Of a stretch of 64,000 nt of DNA, positions 30,338 to 39,579 are shown in pieces (position 1 is the stretch's first letter; each line of letters begins with the position of its first letter). The stretch covers positions 124,001 to 188,000 of the forward strand of contig NZ_SUNB01000001.1 in the NCBI RefSeq assembly GCF_007570825.1. The letters are read 5' to 3'. The translations under genes were made by a program, and so were the position numbers. Source of the DNA: Pleionea sediminis. Lineage in GTDB: Bacteria > Pseudomonadota > Gammaproteobacteria > Enterobacterales > Kangiellaceae. The notes beneath the pieces were generated by a model. The model had not been told where the DNA came from. It worked only from the letters and a program-made list of their open reading frames with translations, and ran no database searches.

Positions 30338-30557
30338 ATTTCTTCCTCCAGTCGGGTGATTCATTATCCAATATAGACTCAAGCACTTTCACTCGATGTT
30401 GCAAATCGGTTGCTAATTGATCAAGAGATTTCAAATCGCACTCGGTATCCGGAGATATATTCCTACTCTCTTTTTTTTCTTTATAATGAAGTTTTAGCCA
30501 GTAAGGACCGACAATAATTGCAAATATGCAAAATAATACTAATACGGTGTCGAACAT
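30330..30557 (-). CDS. pspB: Phage shock protein B
   Basis: A 75-residue inner-membrane protein with one N-terminal helix (VLVLFCIFAIIVGPYWLKLHY) and a C-terminal helical region (LDQLATDLQHRVKVLESILDNESPDWR), both typical of PspB. With PspC it relieves PspA inhibition of PspF. It lies between pspA and pspC in the same operon, 28 bases after pspA. Confidence 0.92.
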   Translation of the reverse strand: MFDTVLVLFCIFAIIVGPYWLKLHYKEKKESRNISPDTECDLKSLDQLATDLQHRVKVLESILDNESPDWRKKYG

Positions 30558-30585
30558 ATTCCCTCCAAAAATATACCTATTTAAG

Positions 30586-31248
30586 CTACCGATTTTTCAC
30601 TTTCTCTTTTAAAGCTTTTAATTCATCATCTACCTTTTGATCAGATTCTAGATCATTAATTTCTGCTTTTAAGTTTCGTGAGCTTACCGTTCTAAAACTC
30701 TCGGCCTCCGCTTCTAACTCATCAAGTTTTCTTTCAAACTGTTCAAATCTCTGAACAACATTCGACGAGCTGGAGTCATAGAGCTTTCGATTAACTTTTA
30801 CGCGCGACTGCTGAGTATTAAAACGCATCTCGATGGTTTGTTGGCGCGCTCTGGCATCAACCAGTTTATCTTGAAGTTGATTGATCTCTTGAGTGAGATT
30901 GCCAAGTGAGTCGTCAAGCTTTTGCAATTGGGAAGATAATTCCGATAAATCTCTCTCCAGCTTGTACTTTTCGTTGAGGGCGGCTTTTGCCAAATCCTCT
31001 CGCTCCTTTGATACAGCGAGTTCAGCTTTTTCTTGCCAATCTTGGATTTCAGACTCAAGCCAATTGAGCTTTCTAAGGAGTTCCTTCTTGTCTGCCAAAG
31101 TTTTTGCTGAAACAGTACGAACTTCAACCAATGTGTCTTCCATTTCTTGAATTATCATTCGTATCAATTTTTGAGGGTCTTCCGCTTTATCGAGCAAAGC
31201 ATTCATATTCGAATTAATGATGTCTGCAAAGCGAGAAAAAATGCTCAT
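30586..31248 (-). CDS. pspA: Phage shock protein A (PspA/IM30 family)
   Basis: PspA is a peripheral membrane protein that stabilises damaged inner membrane and, when free, inhibits PspF. The 220 residues match the family (222 in E. coli). The amphipathic N-terminus MSIFSRFADIINSNMNALLDKAEDP is followed by almost continuous coiled coil with the conserved LIRMIIQEMEDTLVEVR. Its ATG overlaps the stop of the preceding 77-residue gene (ATGA), so the two are translationally coupled. Confidence 0.95.
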   Translation of the reverse strand: MSIFSRFADIINSNMNALLDKAEDPQKLIRMIIQEMEDTLVEVRTVSAKTLADKKELLRKLNWLESEIQDWQEKAELAVSKEREDLAKAALNEKYKLERDLSELSSQLQKLDDSLGNLTQEINQLQDKLVDARARQQTIEMRFNTQQSRVKVNRKLYDSSSSNVVQRFEQFERKLDELEAEAESFRTVSSRNLKAEINDLESDQKVDDELKALKEKVKNR

Positions 31249-31478
31249 AAACTTGGACTCCAGTTAGGTGTTTGAGAACGCTGTGGTAACGGCTCAAATA
31301 AAACTCGTATTGGGTTAGTAAAATAATCAACATATTCTGCCTCAAGAGGCTTATCAAATACCAACGATAAAAGAAAAAGAGAGATGCCGGACAGAGCCAT
31401 TAATCCACTCGCCCATTGCTTAAAGACAACCAGTTTAATTGTCGAAGGCAACTTCTTCCCACTCAGCGCGTTCATCAT
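31245..31478 (-). CDS. Small single-pass membrane protein, first gene of the psp operon
   Basis: A 77-residue protein I do not recognise. It has one likely transmembrane helix (GLMALSGISLFLLSLVF, about 30-46), a basic N-terminal side and a C-terminal tail with prolines (PLPQRSQTPNWSP). An AGGT site precedes two ATG codons (Met1 or Met2). It overlaps pspA by 4 bases and is the first gene after the sigma-54 promoter, so it should be induced with PspA. E. coli has no gene in this position. A partner or regulator of PspA is a guess from location only. Confidence 0.75.
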   Translation of the reverse strand: MMNALSGKKLPSTIKLVVFKQWASGLMALSGISLFLLSLVFDKPLEAEYVDYFTNPIRVLFEPLPQRSQTPNWSPSL

Positions 31479-31525
31479 TCTACCTCACCATTCCTCTAAT
31501 CAATTGACCTACTATTCATGAGTAT

Positions 31526-31542
31526 TACAAGATACATGCCAA
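31526..31542 (-). promoter_or_regulatory. Sigma-54 promoter of the psp operon
   Basis: On the minus strand the site reads TTGGCATG-TATC-TTGTA, close to the -24/-12 consensus YTGGCACG-N4-TTGCW, with exact 12-base spacing between the two G positions. The -12 element has GT instead of GC. It lies about 48 bases before the first psp gene, and the divergent pspF encodes the matching enhancer-binding activator. Confidence 0.82.
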
Positions 31543-31658
31543 ATTAAATTCAACATAACACTCTGTTAAACAATAAGTTTTTTATTTAATTCTGGTAATC
31601 TAATTCTACATAAGGTTAAATTAACTAAATAATTGTGAATTTAACCAAAGAATTTTTG

Positions 31659-32681
31659 ATGAATCGTCGAGAGCCAGACAATTTAATTGGTGAGTCCTCC
31701 AGCTTTTTAGAATGTCTGGAAAAAGTATCTCGAATCGCGACACTCAATCGGCCTGCTTTAGTCGTTGGCGAACGAGGTACGGGAAAAGAGCTTATCGCAT
31801 CACGCATTCACTATTTGTCTGCACGATGGGACCAACCTTTCATAAAACTTAACTGCGCAGCCATTAACGAAAACCTGTTAGAGTCAGAATTGTTTGGCCA
31901 TGAAGCAGGCTCATTTACGGGCGCTAAGGGACGTCACGCCGGCCGATTTGAACTTGCCGATGGCGGAACCTTGTTTCTTGATGAGCTCGCAACCTCCTCC
32001 CCGTTAATTCAAGAAAAACTTCTGCGTGTTATCGAATACGGAGAATTCGAGAGAGTGGGTGGCAATAAAACGCTTTCTGTCGATGTTCGACTCGTTGCCG
32101 CGACAAATGAAGATCTACCAAGTTTGGCAGATAAAGGCAAATTTAGACATGATCTTCTGGATCGCCTCGCATTTGATGTTCTTACGCTTCCACCGTTGCG
32201 AGAAAGAAAAGAGGATTTAACGCTTTTGGCTCATCATTTTGCAGTTAAAATGAGTTTAGAGATGGGTTTGTCGCGATTTCCTGGCTTTTCGTCTGAAGCT
32301 GAAGAGCAGATTCAGTCCTATACTTGGCCAGGAAATATTCGGGAGTTGAAGAACGCCATTGAACGTAGCCTTTACTTAAGTGATCAAGAAGGTCCTGTTG
32401 AGCAAATAGTATTGGACCCTTTCGATTCTCCTTATCGGCCCATTAGTAGAAATCAAACTCAATCATCAAACACCAATGCACGAAGCCCATCGCCGAGCTC
32501 GACATCCGATGTATCTTTTCCTATAGACTTGAAAGATTTAATGCAATCGACAGAAGTACAAATTATTCAAAATGCCCTTGAACATGCGCAGTTTAACCAG
32601 AAGAAAACTGCAGAATTGCTCGGATTGACGTATCATCAACTCCGAGGCTATTTAAAAAAATACAAACTACTCGACGGTTGA
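31659..32681 (+). CDS. pspF: Psp operon transcriptional activator, sigma-54 enhancer-binding protein
   Basis: PspF drives the psp promoter with RNA polymerase-sigma-54 and is inhibited by PspA. It lacks a receiver domain, as expected. The AAA+ domain has Walker A GERGTGKE, the GAFTGA-type loop as GSFTGA, Walker B GGTLFLDE and the arginine-finger region. A C-terminal Fis-type helix-turn-helix (QKKTAELLGLTYHQLRGYLKKY) follows. The ATG at 31659 gives the same distance to NLIGE as E. coli PspF; a GTG eight codons earlier is less likely. It is divergent from the psp genes and ends 11 bases before sapA. Confidence 0.95.
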   Translation: MNRREPDNLIGESSSFLECLEKVSRIATLNRPALVVGERGTGKELIASRIHYLSARWDQPFIKLNCAAINENLLESELFGHEAGSFTGAKGRHAGRFELADGGTLFLDELATSSPLIQEKLLRVIEYGEFERVGGNKTLSVDVRLVAATNEDLPSLADKGKFRHDLLDRLAFDVLTLPPLRERKEDLTLLAHHFAVKMSLEMGLSRFPGFSSEAEEQIQSYTWPGNIRELKNAIERSLYLSDQEGPVEQIVLDPFDSPYRPISRNQTQSSNTNARSPSPSSTSDVSFPIDLKDLMQSTEVQIIQNALEHAQFNQKKTAELLGLTYHQLRGYLKKYKLLDG

Positions 32682-32692
32682 CTTATTAAACA

Positions 32693-34354
32693 ATGTTGTT
32701 AACAGGCAAAGTAAAATACATCTTGTCCACCACAACTCTTGTACTTGCTCAGTTGTTATTAGCTGGGTGTGATCAAAATGCTATGAATGTTGACGCATTT
32801 GATACAACACTTGTCTATTGTTCAGAGGGCAGCCCGGATAGTTTCGATCCTCACACGGTTACGATTGGAGTTGCATTTGATGCTTCCGCCCGCCAAGTAT
32901 ATAACCGACTCGTAGAGTTTAAACGTGGTACTACAGAAATAACTCCATCTCTTGCTAAGCGCTGGAAAATCCGAAACAACGGCACTGTTTACCGATTTTA
33001 TTTACGTGAAGATGTGCAGTTTCACAGTAATGAGTTTTTTCAACCGACACGTAACTTTAATGCCGATGACGTAATATTTAGCTTCATGAGACAAAAAGAA
33101 AAATCACACCCATTTCATTCCGTTGGCAACCGTGATTATTCTTACTTTAATTTCCAAGGCTTGAATACACTTATCAAGTCGATAAAGAAAATTGACCAGC
33201 ACACCATTGAATTCGAATTAGAGCGTCCATTTAGCCCATTTATCTCAGTTCTTGCTATGGAGTTCACTTCAATTATGTCGGCTGAATACGCCAACGTGTT
33301 AGAACAAACTGACCGCAAGAACTACATTATTCAATACCCTATCGGGACTGGCCCTTTTCAGCTTGTCCGTTATCAGGTCGATGCATTTATTCGCTATAAG
33401 GCTTTCGAACATTATTGGCGCGGGAAAGAACCTATTGAGCATTTAGTATTTGCAATTACACCCGATCCCTCACTGAGATTTGCTCGAGTTACTGCTGGTG
33501 AATGCGATGTAATGAGTAATCCACTGCCCATTCATTTAAAAGCCCTGGATGAAGAATCATCTCTCAAGATTGTTACGGAACGGGGATTAAACATCGCTTA
33601 CTGGGCATTTAACACTCGCAAGCCTCCACTCGATAATCGTCGAGTTCGGCAAGCTCTAAATCATGCCATTAATAGAGATGCAATACTTGAGGCGGTTTAT
33701 TATGGCTCTGCGCTTAAAGCTAAAAACCCCATTCCACCAGGCATGTGGTCTTACAACGACGAAGTAAAATATTATGAATACAATCCTCAGCTCGCTCGGA
33801 ACTTACTATTTAGCGCGGGCTTCGAAGATGGTTTTGAAATAGATATTTGGGCATTTCCAGAGCAGCGCTCATACAATCCCAATGCAATAAAAACGGCTGA
33901 ACTTATTCAACAAGATCTAAAAGAAGTCGGTGTTAAAGCCAATATCATTACTTACGAAGTTGGAACCTTTTTACAAAAAGTAAAGTCAGGCGAACATATA
34001 ACATCTCTACAGGGTTGGATTGCAGATAATGGCGATCCCGACAATTTTTTTAATTCGCTATTAAGTTGCGAAGCGACGATTCCCGGACAAAACTCTGCTT
34101 TCTGGTGTAATGAAGAATTTGATGCCATTATTAAAGATGCACAAGTGATTTCCAACCGAGCTCGGCGAGCAAAACTGTACCAAAGAGCACAACAAATTTT
34201 TAAACGTGAAGCACCCTGGCTAACTATCGCTCATACCCAACAAAACTTAATTGTTAATGATCGAGTAAAAAATTTAACGATTCCATTAACTGGAGGGATA
34301 TTTTTCAGCGGCGTCAAACTTGAGCCACGACGAGAGAGTGATATGCGTTTATGA
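32693..34354 (+). CDS. sapA: Peptide ABC transporter substrate-binding protein SapA-like
   Basis: SapA-type proteins bind peptides in the periplasm; Sap is linked to antimicrobial peptide resistance and, in E. coli, putrescine export. The 553-residue protein is a family 5 binding protein (SFDPHTVTIGVAFDASARQVYNRLVEF; NADDVIFSF; IGTGPFQLVRYQ). It has a lipoprotein signal (LLLAGC, Cys26), unlike soluble E. coli SapA. It follows pspF closely and overlaps sapB by 4 bases. Peptide uptake is the safest role. Confidence 0.88.
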   Translation: MLLTGKVKYILSTTTLVLAQLLLAGCDQNAMNVDAFDTTLVYCSEGSPDSFDPHTVTIGVAFDASARQVYNRLVEFKRGTTEITPSLAKRWKIRNNGTVYRFYLREDVQFHSNEFFQPTRNFNADDVIFSFMRQKEKSHPFHSVGNRDYSYFNFQGLNTLIKSIKKIDQHTIEFELERPFSPFISVLAMEFTSIMSAEYANVLEQTDRKNYIIQYPIGTGPFQLVRYQVDAFIRYKAFEHYWRGKEPIEHLVFAITPDPSLRFARVTAGECDVMSNPLPIHLKALDEESSLKIVTERGLNIAYWAFNTRKPPLDNRRVRQALNHAINRDAILEAVYYGSALKAKNPIPPGMWSYNDEVKYYEYNPQLARNLLFSAGFEDGFEIDIWAFPEQRSYNPNAIKTAELIQQDLKEVGVKANIITYEVGTFLQKVKSGEHITSLQGWIADNGDPDNFFNSLLSCEATIPGQNSAFWCNEEFDAIIKDAQVISNRARRAKLYQRAQQIFKREAPWLTIAHTQQNLIVNDRVKNLTIPLTGGIFFSGVKLEPRRESDMRL

Positions 34355-35370
34355 TTAAAATTCTTCTCAAGCAGCTTACAATTTTAATATTAAGCTTCAC
34401 TGGCATAACCATTATCTTTTTTTCTCTTGCTCAACTTGTCCCTGGAGATCCGGTAATTTTACATTATGGAAACTTGACACCCGGAACGGAGCAATATGAA
34501 AACGCTTACCAAGAACTCGGGCTTGATGAGTCATTAGTGCGACAATATTTAATTTTCATAAAAGATGTTCTTCAAGGAGACTTAGGACGTTCTACAGTAA
34601 CCAATCATTCCGTTTTGGAAGAGTTTTTTACTTTTTTTCCTGCAACTATAGAGCTCAGTTTGTTTGCTATTTTAATTGCTTTAGTCTTTGGAGTTGGTGC
34701 AGGAGTTCTCGCAGCTGTTAACAAAAACACCTGGATAGATAATCTGGTTATCAGCAGTTCATTAATTGGTTATTCCATGCCAATATTTTGGTGGGGTATG
34801 CTATTAATCCTTTTATTTTCTCTCAACTTAGGCCTAACACCTGTCGCTGGTCGAATTAGCTTTGTCTTTGATATTGAACCCGTTACCGGCTTCATGTTAA
34901 TAGACACTTTACTGGCTTATCCTAAATATGAATTCGCTGCATTCTATGACGCATTGCTTCACCTGATTTTACCTTCAGTTGTTTTAGCCACAGTACCTCT
35001 TGCTGTTATTGCAAGAATGACTCGCTCTGCAATGATTGAAGTTCTATCCGCCGACTATATTTTGACAGCAAAAGCCAAAGGGGTGAGTAACTTTAAAATT
35101 ATTTGGGTGCATGCTTTACGAAACGCACTTATTCCATTAGTCACCGTACTAGGACTTCAATCGAGCGTACTGTTAACGGGTGCGATTTTAACTGAAACAA
35201 TTTTTGCCTGGCCAGGTGTTGGAAAATGGATGGTCGAAGCAATCTTTCGACGGGATTATCCCAGTATCCAAGGTGGTGTACTGTTAATAGCCGTATTTGT
35301 CATTCTAATCAACGCAACTGTCGATTTACTTTACGCGGCAATTAATCCTCGAATGAGGCGCCCGGAATGA
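34351..35370 (+). CDS. sapB: Peptide ABC transporter permease SapB
   Basis: A 339-residue DppB-type permease with about six helices. The N-terminal pattern is ILILSFTGITIIFFSLAQLVPGDP, and the EAA loop that touches the ATPase is ADYILTAKAKGVSNFKIIWVHALRNALIP. Its start overlaps the sapA stop (ATGA) and its stop overlaps the sapC start the same way, so the subunits are translationally coupled. Confidence 0.92.
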   Translation: MIKILLKQLTILILSFTGITIIFFSLAQLVPGDPVILHYGNLTPGTEQYENAYQELGLDESLVRQYLIFIKDVLQGDLGRSTVTNHSVLEEFFTFFPATIELSLFAILIALVFGVGAGVLAAVNKNTWIDNLVISSSLIGYSMPIFWWGMLLILLFSLNLGLTPVAGRISFVFDIEPVTGFMLIDTLLAYPKYEFAAFYDALLHLILPSVVLATVPLAVIARMTRSAMIEVLSADYILTAKAKGVSNFKIIWVHALRNALIPLVTVLGLQSSVLLTGAILTETIFAWPGVGKWMVEAIFRRDYPSIQGGVLLIAVFVILINATVDLLYAAINPRMRRPE

Positions 35371-36260
35371 TCGAAGTTAAGATTTATAAAGATATACCAA
35401 TACCTGGTCGTTGGCGACAATTTAATCGTCAGTTTCGTCAACACAAAGGTGCAATGCTTGGATTGTTTTTTTTACTTATTATATTAATTGCTTCTGTGTT
35501 TGCTCCGATTATTGCCCCTTATGATCCTGCAGAACAATTTCCAGAGTTTTTAAGAAAACCTCCAGCCTGGACTGACGACGGAAACCGCGAATTTATTTTT
35601 GGAACTGACGACCTCGGAAGAGATGTATTTTCACGTATTATTTATGGATCACAGCTATCTTTAGGGTTGTCTGCGGTTGTCGTGTTCATTGCTGCGATAT
35701 TCGGTATTTTGCTCGGTGCAATTGCAGGACTTAGCCGAGGATTCATTGAGTTCAGCATTTTAAGGCTAATGGATATAATTTTAGCTGTTCCATCTTTGTT
35801 ACTTGCCATTGTGATCATTGCGATCATAGGTCCAGGTTTACCAAATGCAATATACGCAGTAGCCATTGTTTTAATTCCACACTTCGTTCGCATTGTCAGA
35901 GCCTCAATAAAAGAAGAAATGAATAAAGATTATGTAGTCGCGGCAAGGCTTGACGGAGCAAATAAAGCGCGACTATTTACTCACTCGATCTTACCCAATA
36001 TTCTTCCGCCATTAATTGTTCAAGTTAGCCTCGCTTTTTCTACTGCAATTATCGATATAGCAGCCCTTGGATTTCTAGGACTAGGTGCTCAACCGCCGAA
36101 CCCTGAATGGGGGACTATTTTGTCACAATCACGCGATTATATTCAGCTCGCCCCATGGACAGTGACAATTCCTGGAGTAGCGATTTTAATTACCGTGTTA
36201 AGTATTAACCTTGTTGGTGATGGTCTGCGTGATGCTCTCGATCCAAAGGATGGTTCATAA
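35367..36260 (+). CDS. sapC: Peptide ABC transporter permease SapC
   Basis: A 297-residue DppC-type permease. A cytoplasmic N-terminal tail (FNRQFRQHKGAMLG) leads into the first helix. FGTDDLGRDVFSRIIYGSQLSLGLS is the family signature, and the EAA loop is NKDYVVAARLDGANKARLFTHSILPN. It forms the channel with SapB. The stop overlaps the sapD start by one base. Confidence 0.92.
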   Translation: MIEVKIYKDIPIPGRWRQFNRQFRQHKGAMLGLFFLLIILIASVFAPIIAPYDPAEQFPEFLRKPPAWTDDGNREFIFGTDDLGRDVFSRIIYGSQLSLGLSAVVVFIAAIFGILLGAIAGLSRGFIEFSILRLMDIILAVPSLLLAIVIIAIIGPGLPNAIYAVAIVLIPHFVRIVRASIKEEMNKDYVVAARLDGANKARLFTHSILPNILPPLIVQVSLAFSTAIIDIAALGFLGLGAQPPNPEWGTILSQSRDYIQLAPWTVTIPGVAILITVLSINLVGDGLRDALDPKDGS

Positions 36261-37258
36261 TGAAACTCCTTCACATCGAAAATTTAAGTGTCGAATTTCC
36301 CACTCACAAAGGCCCTGTAACAGTATTGGACAAAGTTTCTCTTCGAATGGAACGCGGCGAAGTGTTGGGAATTGTTGGTGAGTCAGGTTCGGGAAAAAGT
36401 ATGCTAGCTCTGGCAATTATGGGCCTGTTAGCACCAAATGCCTCACTTAAAGCGGATTATTTAAGTCTTAATAATCAAGATCTAATGAAACTAACAGAAG
36501 AGCAACGAAAACTATTTGTTGCTCAAAATGCCAGTATTATTTTTCAAGAGCCGCAAACCAGTATGAATCCTTGCTTTACGATCGGAAGGCAATTAATGGA
36601 AACCATCGAACTGCATGGAATTCGACGTCCAAAAAAGCAAAAACAACGTGCTCGAGAACTTTTAGATGCTGTTGGTATCAATGAACCAGAGCTACGTTTA
36701 AAACAATATCCTCATCAGTTATCAGGAGGAATGAATCAACGTGTTATGATTGCAATGGCAATTGCAGCAGAGCCAAAACTTTTAATCGCTGATGAGCCAA
36801 CAACAGCACTGGACGTTACAATACAATCTCAAATCATCGAATTACTACTTGAGTTGAACCGCTCGCGCGAAATGGGACTCATGCTCATTACCCATGACTT
36901 CGCATTGATGTCTGAGAGTACGCAACGTGTATGCGTAATGTACAGCGGACAAATCATGGAGAATGCTCCAACGGAAAGCATACTCGAAAATCCTCGACAT
37001 CCATACAGCAGAGCTTTATTGGATAGCATTCCTCATATTGGAGAACGTCACCATATGGGCCAACGACTCTATTCTCTTAAAGGGACAATTCCTGCGATAG
37101 ATCACTTACCGGTGGGTTGTCGGCTGGGCCCCCGTTGCCCAAAGGCAGCGAAAGAGTGCGTTAAGCCTCCAAGGTTAGAAAAAATTGATCAACATGGGTT
37201 GGTGCGTTGCCACTTTCCTCTGGAAAAAGAAAATCAATCAGAGGGATCGAGCCAATGA
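36260..37258 (+). CDS. sapD: Peptide ABC transporter ATP-binding protein SapD
   Basis: The first of two ATPases of the Sap transporter, 332 residues. Walker A is GESGSGKSM, the signature LSGGMNQRVMIAMAIA and Walker B LLIADEPTTALD. The oligopeptide-transporter C-terminal extension has a cysteine motif (GCRLGPRCPKAAKEC and a later RCHF), which in relatives holds an iron-sulfur cluster. The stop overlaps the sapF start. Confidence 0.92.
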   Translation: MKLLHIENLSVEFPTHKGPVTVLDKVSLRMERGEVLGIVGESGSGKSMLALAIMGLLAPNASLKADYLSLNNQDLMKLTEEQRKLFVAQNASIIFQEPQTSMNPCFTIGRQLMETIELHGIRRPKKQKQRARELLDAVGINEPELRLKQYPHQLSGGMNQRVMIAMAIAAEPKLLIADEPTTALDVTIQSQIIELLLELNRSREMGLMLITHDFALMSESTQRVCVMYSGQIMENAPTESILENPRHPYSRALLDSIPHIGERHHMGQRLYSLKGTIPAIDHLPVGCRLGPRCPKAAKECVKPPRLEKIDQHGLVRCHFPLEKENQSEGSSQ

Positions 37259-38220
37259 CTGATCTGGTTTTATCCGTTGAGAACATATCTAAAACCTATA
37301 AATATTCATCACTAGGATTTAGACAACAAAATATTTTTGCATTGGATAATATTAGTTTTAAATTAAGACGCGGCCAAACATTAGCTATTGTGGGAGAATC
37401 GGGCTCTGGAAAATCAACTTTAGCACGATTATTGGTTGGTTGTGATAATCCAACAACTGGAAAAATATTTATCGAAGAACAAGATGTTTTCGAACTCAGT
37501 AAAAGTGATCAAAAAAAACAATTCAAAAAAATTCGGATGGTTTTTCAAAATCCCTATAGCTCACTTAATCCTCATGCCCGGATAGGTACAACATTAGAGG
37601 AACCGTTAAAAATAAACACCAACTTGAGTAGTCATGATCGAAAACTCGCGGTAAAGCACGCACTAAAAAGAGTTGGGTTAAGAGAGGAACATGCTAGTCG
37701 ATTTCCTCATATGTTTTCCGGTGGACAACAACAACGCATCGCAATAGCAAGAGCCCTTATATTAAATCCGGATGTCATTGTTGCCGATGAACCATTAAGC
37801 GCACTCGATGTTTCAGTTCAAGCTCAAATTCTCAATCTATTGATGGATTTGCAAGAAGAGTTAAAAATATCTTATGTGTTCATTTCTCATGATTTAGGCG
37901 TTGTTGAACATATCAGCGATCAAGTATTGGTAATGTACCGCGGAAAACTGATGGAATACGGAGAAGTCGACCAAATATTTGACCACTCAAAACATCCTTA
38001 TACACGTAAACTATTATCGAGCACGCCTTCATATCGTCATACTGTGAATTATAAGTTTAAAAAGATAGATCCTGAGTTTAAAAAACTCGCCAATTTAAAA
38101 TCAGGCTGCGTTTTTGCCTCGAGATGCTCCTATGCAGAAGAAAAATGTATTGATGAAGTGCCTAAAACGCGATTTTTGAAGGGACATCGTGTCACCTGCC
38201 ATTGGCCAAGAGAAGATTAA
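37255..38220 (+). CDS. sapF: Peptide ABC transporter ATP-binding protein SapF
   Basis: The second Sap ATPase, 321 residues from the ATG at 37255, which overlaps the sapD stop (ATGA) and has GAGGGA upstream; a longer in-frame start lies inside sapD and is unlikely. Walker A is GESGSGKSTLARLL, the signature FSGGQQQRIAIARALI and Walker B VIVADEPLSALD. The same C-terminal cysteine pattern as SapD is present (GCVFASRCSYAEEKC). It is the last gene of the operon, before a strong terminator. Confidence 0.92.
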   Translation: MTDLVLSVENISKTYKYSSLGFRQQNIFALDNISFKLRRGQTLAIVGESGSGKSTLARLLVGCDNPTTGKIFIEEQDVFELSKSDQKKQFKKIRMVFQNPYSSLNPHARIGTTLEEPLKINTNLSSHDRKLAVKHALKRVGLREEHASRFPHMFSGGQQQRIAIARALILNPDVIVADEPLSALDVSVQAQILNLLMDLQEELKISYVFISHDLGVVEHISDQVLVMYRGKLMEYGEVDQIFDHSKHPYTRKLLSSTPSYRHTVNYKFKKIDPEFKKLANLKSGCVFASRCSYAEEKCIDEVPKTRFLKGHRVTCHWPRED

Positions 38221-38241
38221 AAAGCGGCTAAGCCGCTTTTT
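38219..38241. terminator. Bidirectional terminator between sapF and fabV
   Basis: AAAAAGCGGC and GCCGCTTTTT pair around a TAA loop. The stem touches the stop codons of both convergent genes and has T-runs on both strands. Confidence 0.9.
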
Positions 38242-39419
38242 CATGACCAATCAACAACTGGATCGACATCTTGTTCATAATCTACCTGTTCAAAGCCAAA
38301 TCCAAAAAGCTTTAAGAAATCGAGATGGTAGCCTTTGTAATCACCAAGTTCCGAAAAGTTTTCAGTTGTCACCATATCCCACTTTTCTTTAATTTTTGAT
38401 TGAATGGCGTCATTAGTTTCTACAGTATCCATTCTTAGCCGGTTTACTTCATCAACCGATGGATTATCAGCAAAAAGCATTTTATCAAAGAGTCCATAAA
38501 TTTGCTCTATAACTCCCTCATGGCATCCTTCATCTTTCATCACTTTAAACATCAAAGAAATGTACAACGGCATAACTGGAATCGCAGAACTCGCTTGGGT
38601 CACAACTGCTTTAAGAGACGACACATAAGCTGTTAAATGAATATTTGAATATTGCTTATTTAACTGAGCAGCCGCTCGATCCAAATCTTCTTTCGCCTTA
38701 CCGATAGTTGCATCACCATAAATTGGACGAGTTAACTCTTTTCCTATGTAAGTATAGGCGGTGGTTCGACAATCTTTAGCTAAAACGCCAGCATCATTCA
38801 GAGCTTCAATCCACAATTCCCAGTCTTCACCGCCCATCACTTTAATCGTATTTTTTATATCATCATCCGTTGCGGGGTCTAAGGTTATTTCGTGAACAAC
38901 TTCCTTAGAAGTATCAAAAGTTTTAGTAGTATACGAGTTGCCAACGGGCTTCAACTGAGAATTATAAACGGTTTCGGTTTTAGGATCTTTTCTTCGAGGA
39001 GAAGCTAAACTATAAACCACCAAATCGACTTCGCCTAGATCTGACTTGATCAAATCGATGACTTCTTTTTTACACTCATCAGAAAAAGCATCACCATTTA
39101 TTGTTTTACAATATAAGTCTTCTTTTTGAGCAAACTTATGAAAAGCCGCAGTATTGTACCAACCTGCTGTTGCTGTCTTCTTTTCAGATGGCTCTTTTTC
39201 GAAACAAACGCCCAGCGTTTTCGCTCCAGCTCCAAAAGCAGCGGTAATTCGGGAAGCTAATCCATAACCCGTAGAACATCCAATAACCAGCACCTTTTTA
39301 GGGCACTCTAAAGTTCCTTTAGATTTTACGAAATCGATTTGCTCTTTAACGGCTTGTTCGCAACCTACCGGATGAGCGTTAGTGCAAATAAATCCACGAA
39401 TTTTTGGTTTAATAACCAT
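38241..39419 (-). CDS. fabV: Enoyl-[ACP] reductase FabV (trans-2-enoyl-CoA reductase family)
   Basis: FabV reduces trans-2-enoyl-ACP with NADH in the last step of fatty-acid elongation and is naturally triclosan resistant. The protein of about 392 residues begins VIKPKIRGFICTNAHPVGC, a family hallmark, followed by the NAD-binding VLVIGCSTGYGLASRI. The catalytic Tyr-x8-Lys is in YTYIGKELTRPIYGDATIGKAK. I prefer the ATG at 39419 since AGAGG lies 9 bases upstream; an ATG two codons earlier is possible. It converges on sapF, the position where E. coli carries fabI. Confidence 0.94.
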   Translation of the reverse strand: MVIKPKIRGFICTNAHPVGCEQAVKEQIDFVKSKGTLECPKKVLVIGCSTGYGLASRITAAFGAGAKTLGVCFEKEPSEKKTATAGWYNTAAFHKFAQKEDLYCKTINGDAFSDECKKEVIDLIKSDLGEVDLVVYSLASPRRKDPKTETVYNSQLKPVGNSYTTKTFDTSKEVVHEITLDPATDDDIKNTIKVMGGEDWELWIEALNDAGVLAKDCRTTAYTYIGKELTRPIYGDATIGKAKEDLDRAAAQLNKQYSNIHLTAYVSSLKAVVTQASSAIPVMPLYISLMFKVMKDEGCHEGVIEQIYGLFDKMLFADNPSVDEVNRLRMDTVETNDAIQSKIKEKWDMVTTENFSELGDYKGYHLDFLKLFGFGFEQVDYEQDVDPVVDWS

Positions 39420-39532
39420 AATCATTAACCTCTATTGCGCATGGCAGAATAACGGCATGTTACCTTGACATAGTATGATTGAAAAGAACTAATAAAGAGG
39501 TCGGTGAAGTTGATGAGAGGAAATTTAAAAAT

Positions 39533-39560
39533 AACAAAAAAGCCGGGAAAACCCGGCTTT
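39533..39560 (-). terminator. Rho-independent terminator after ppiD
   Basis: AGCCGGG and CCCGGCT pair around a short A-loop (39541-39558). On the minus strand the stem is followed by a six-base T-run, 20 bases past the ppiD stop. Confidence 0.88.
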
Positions 39561-39579
39561 TTCTCAGACAAATACTAGA

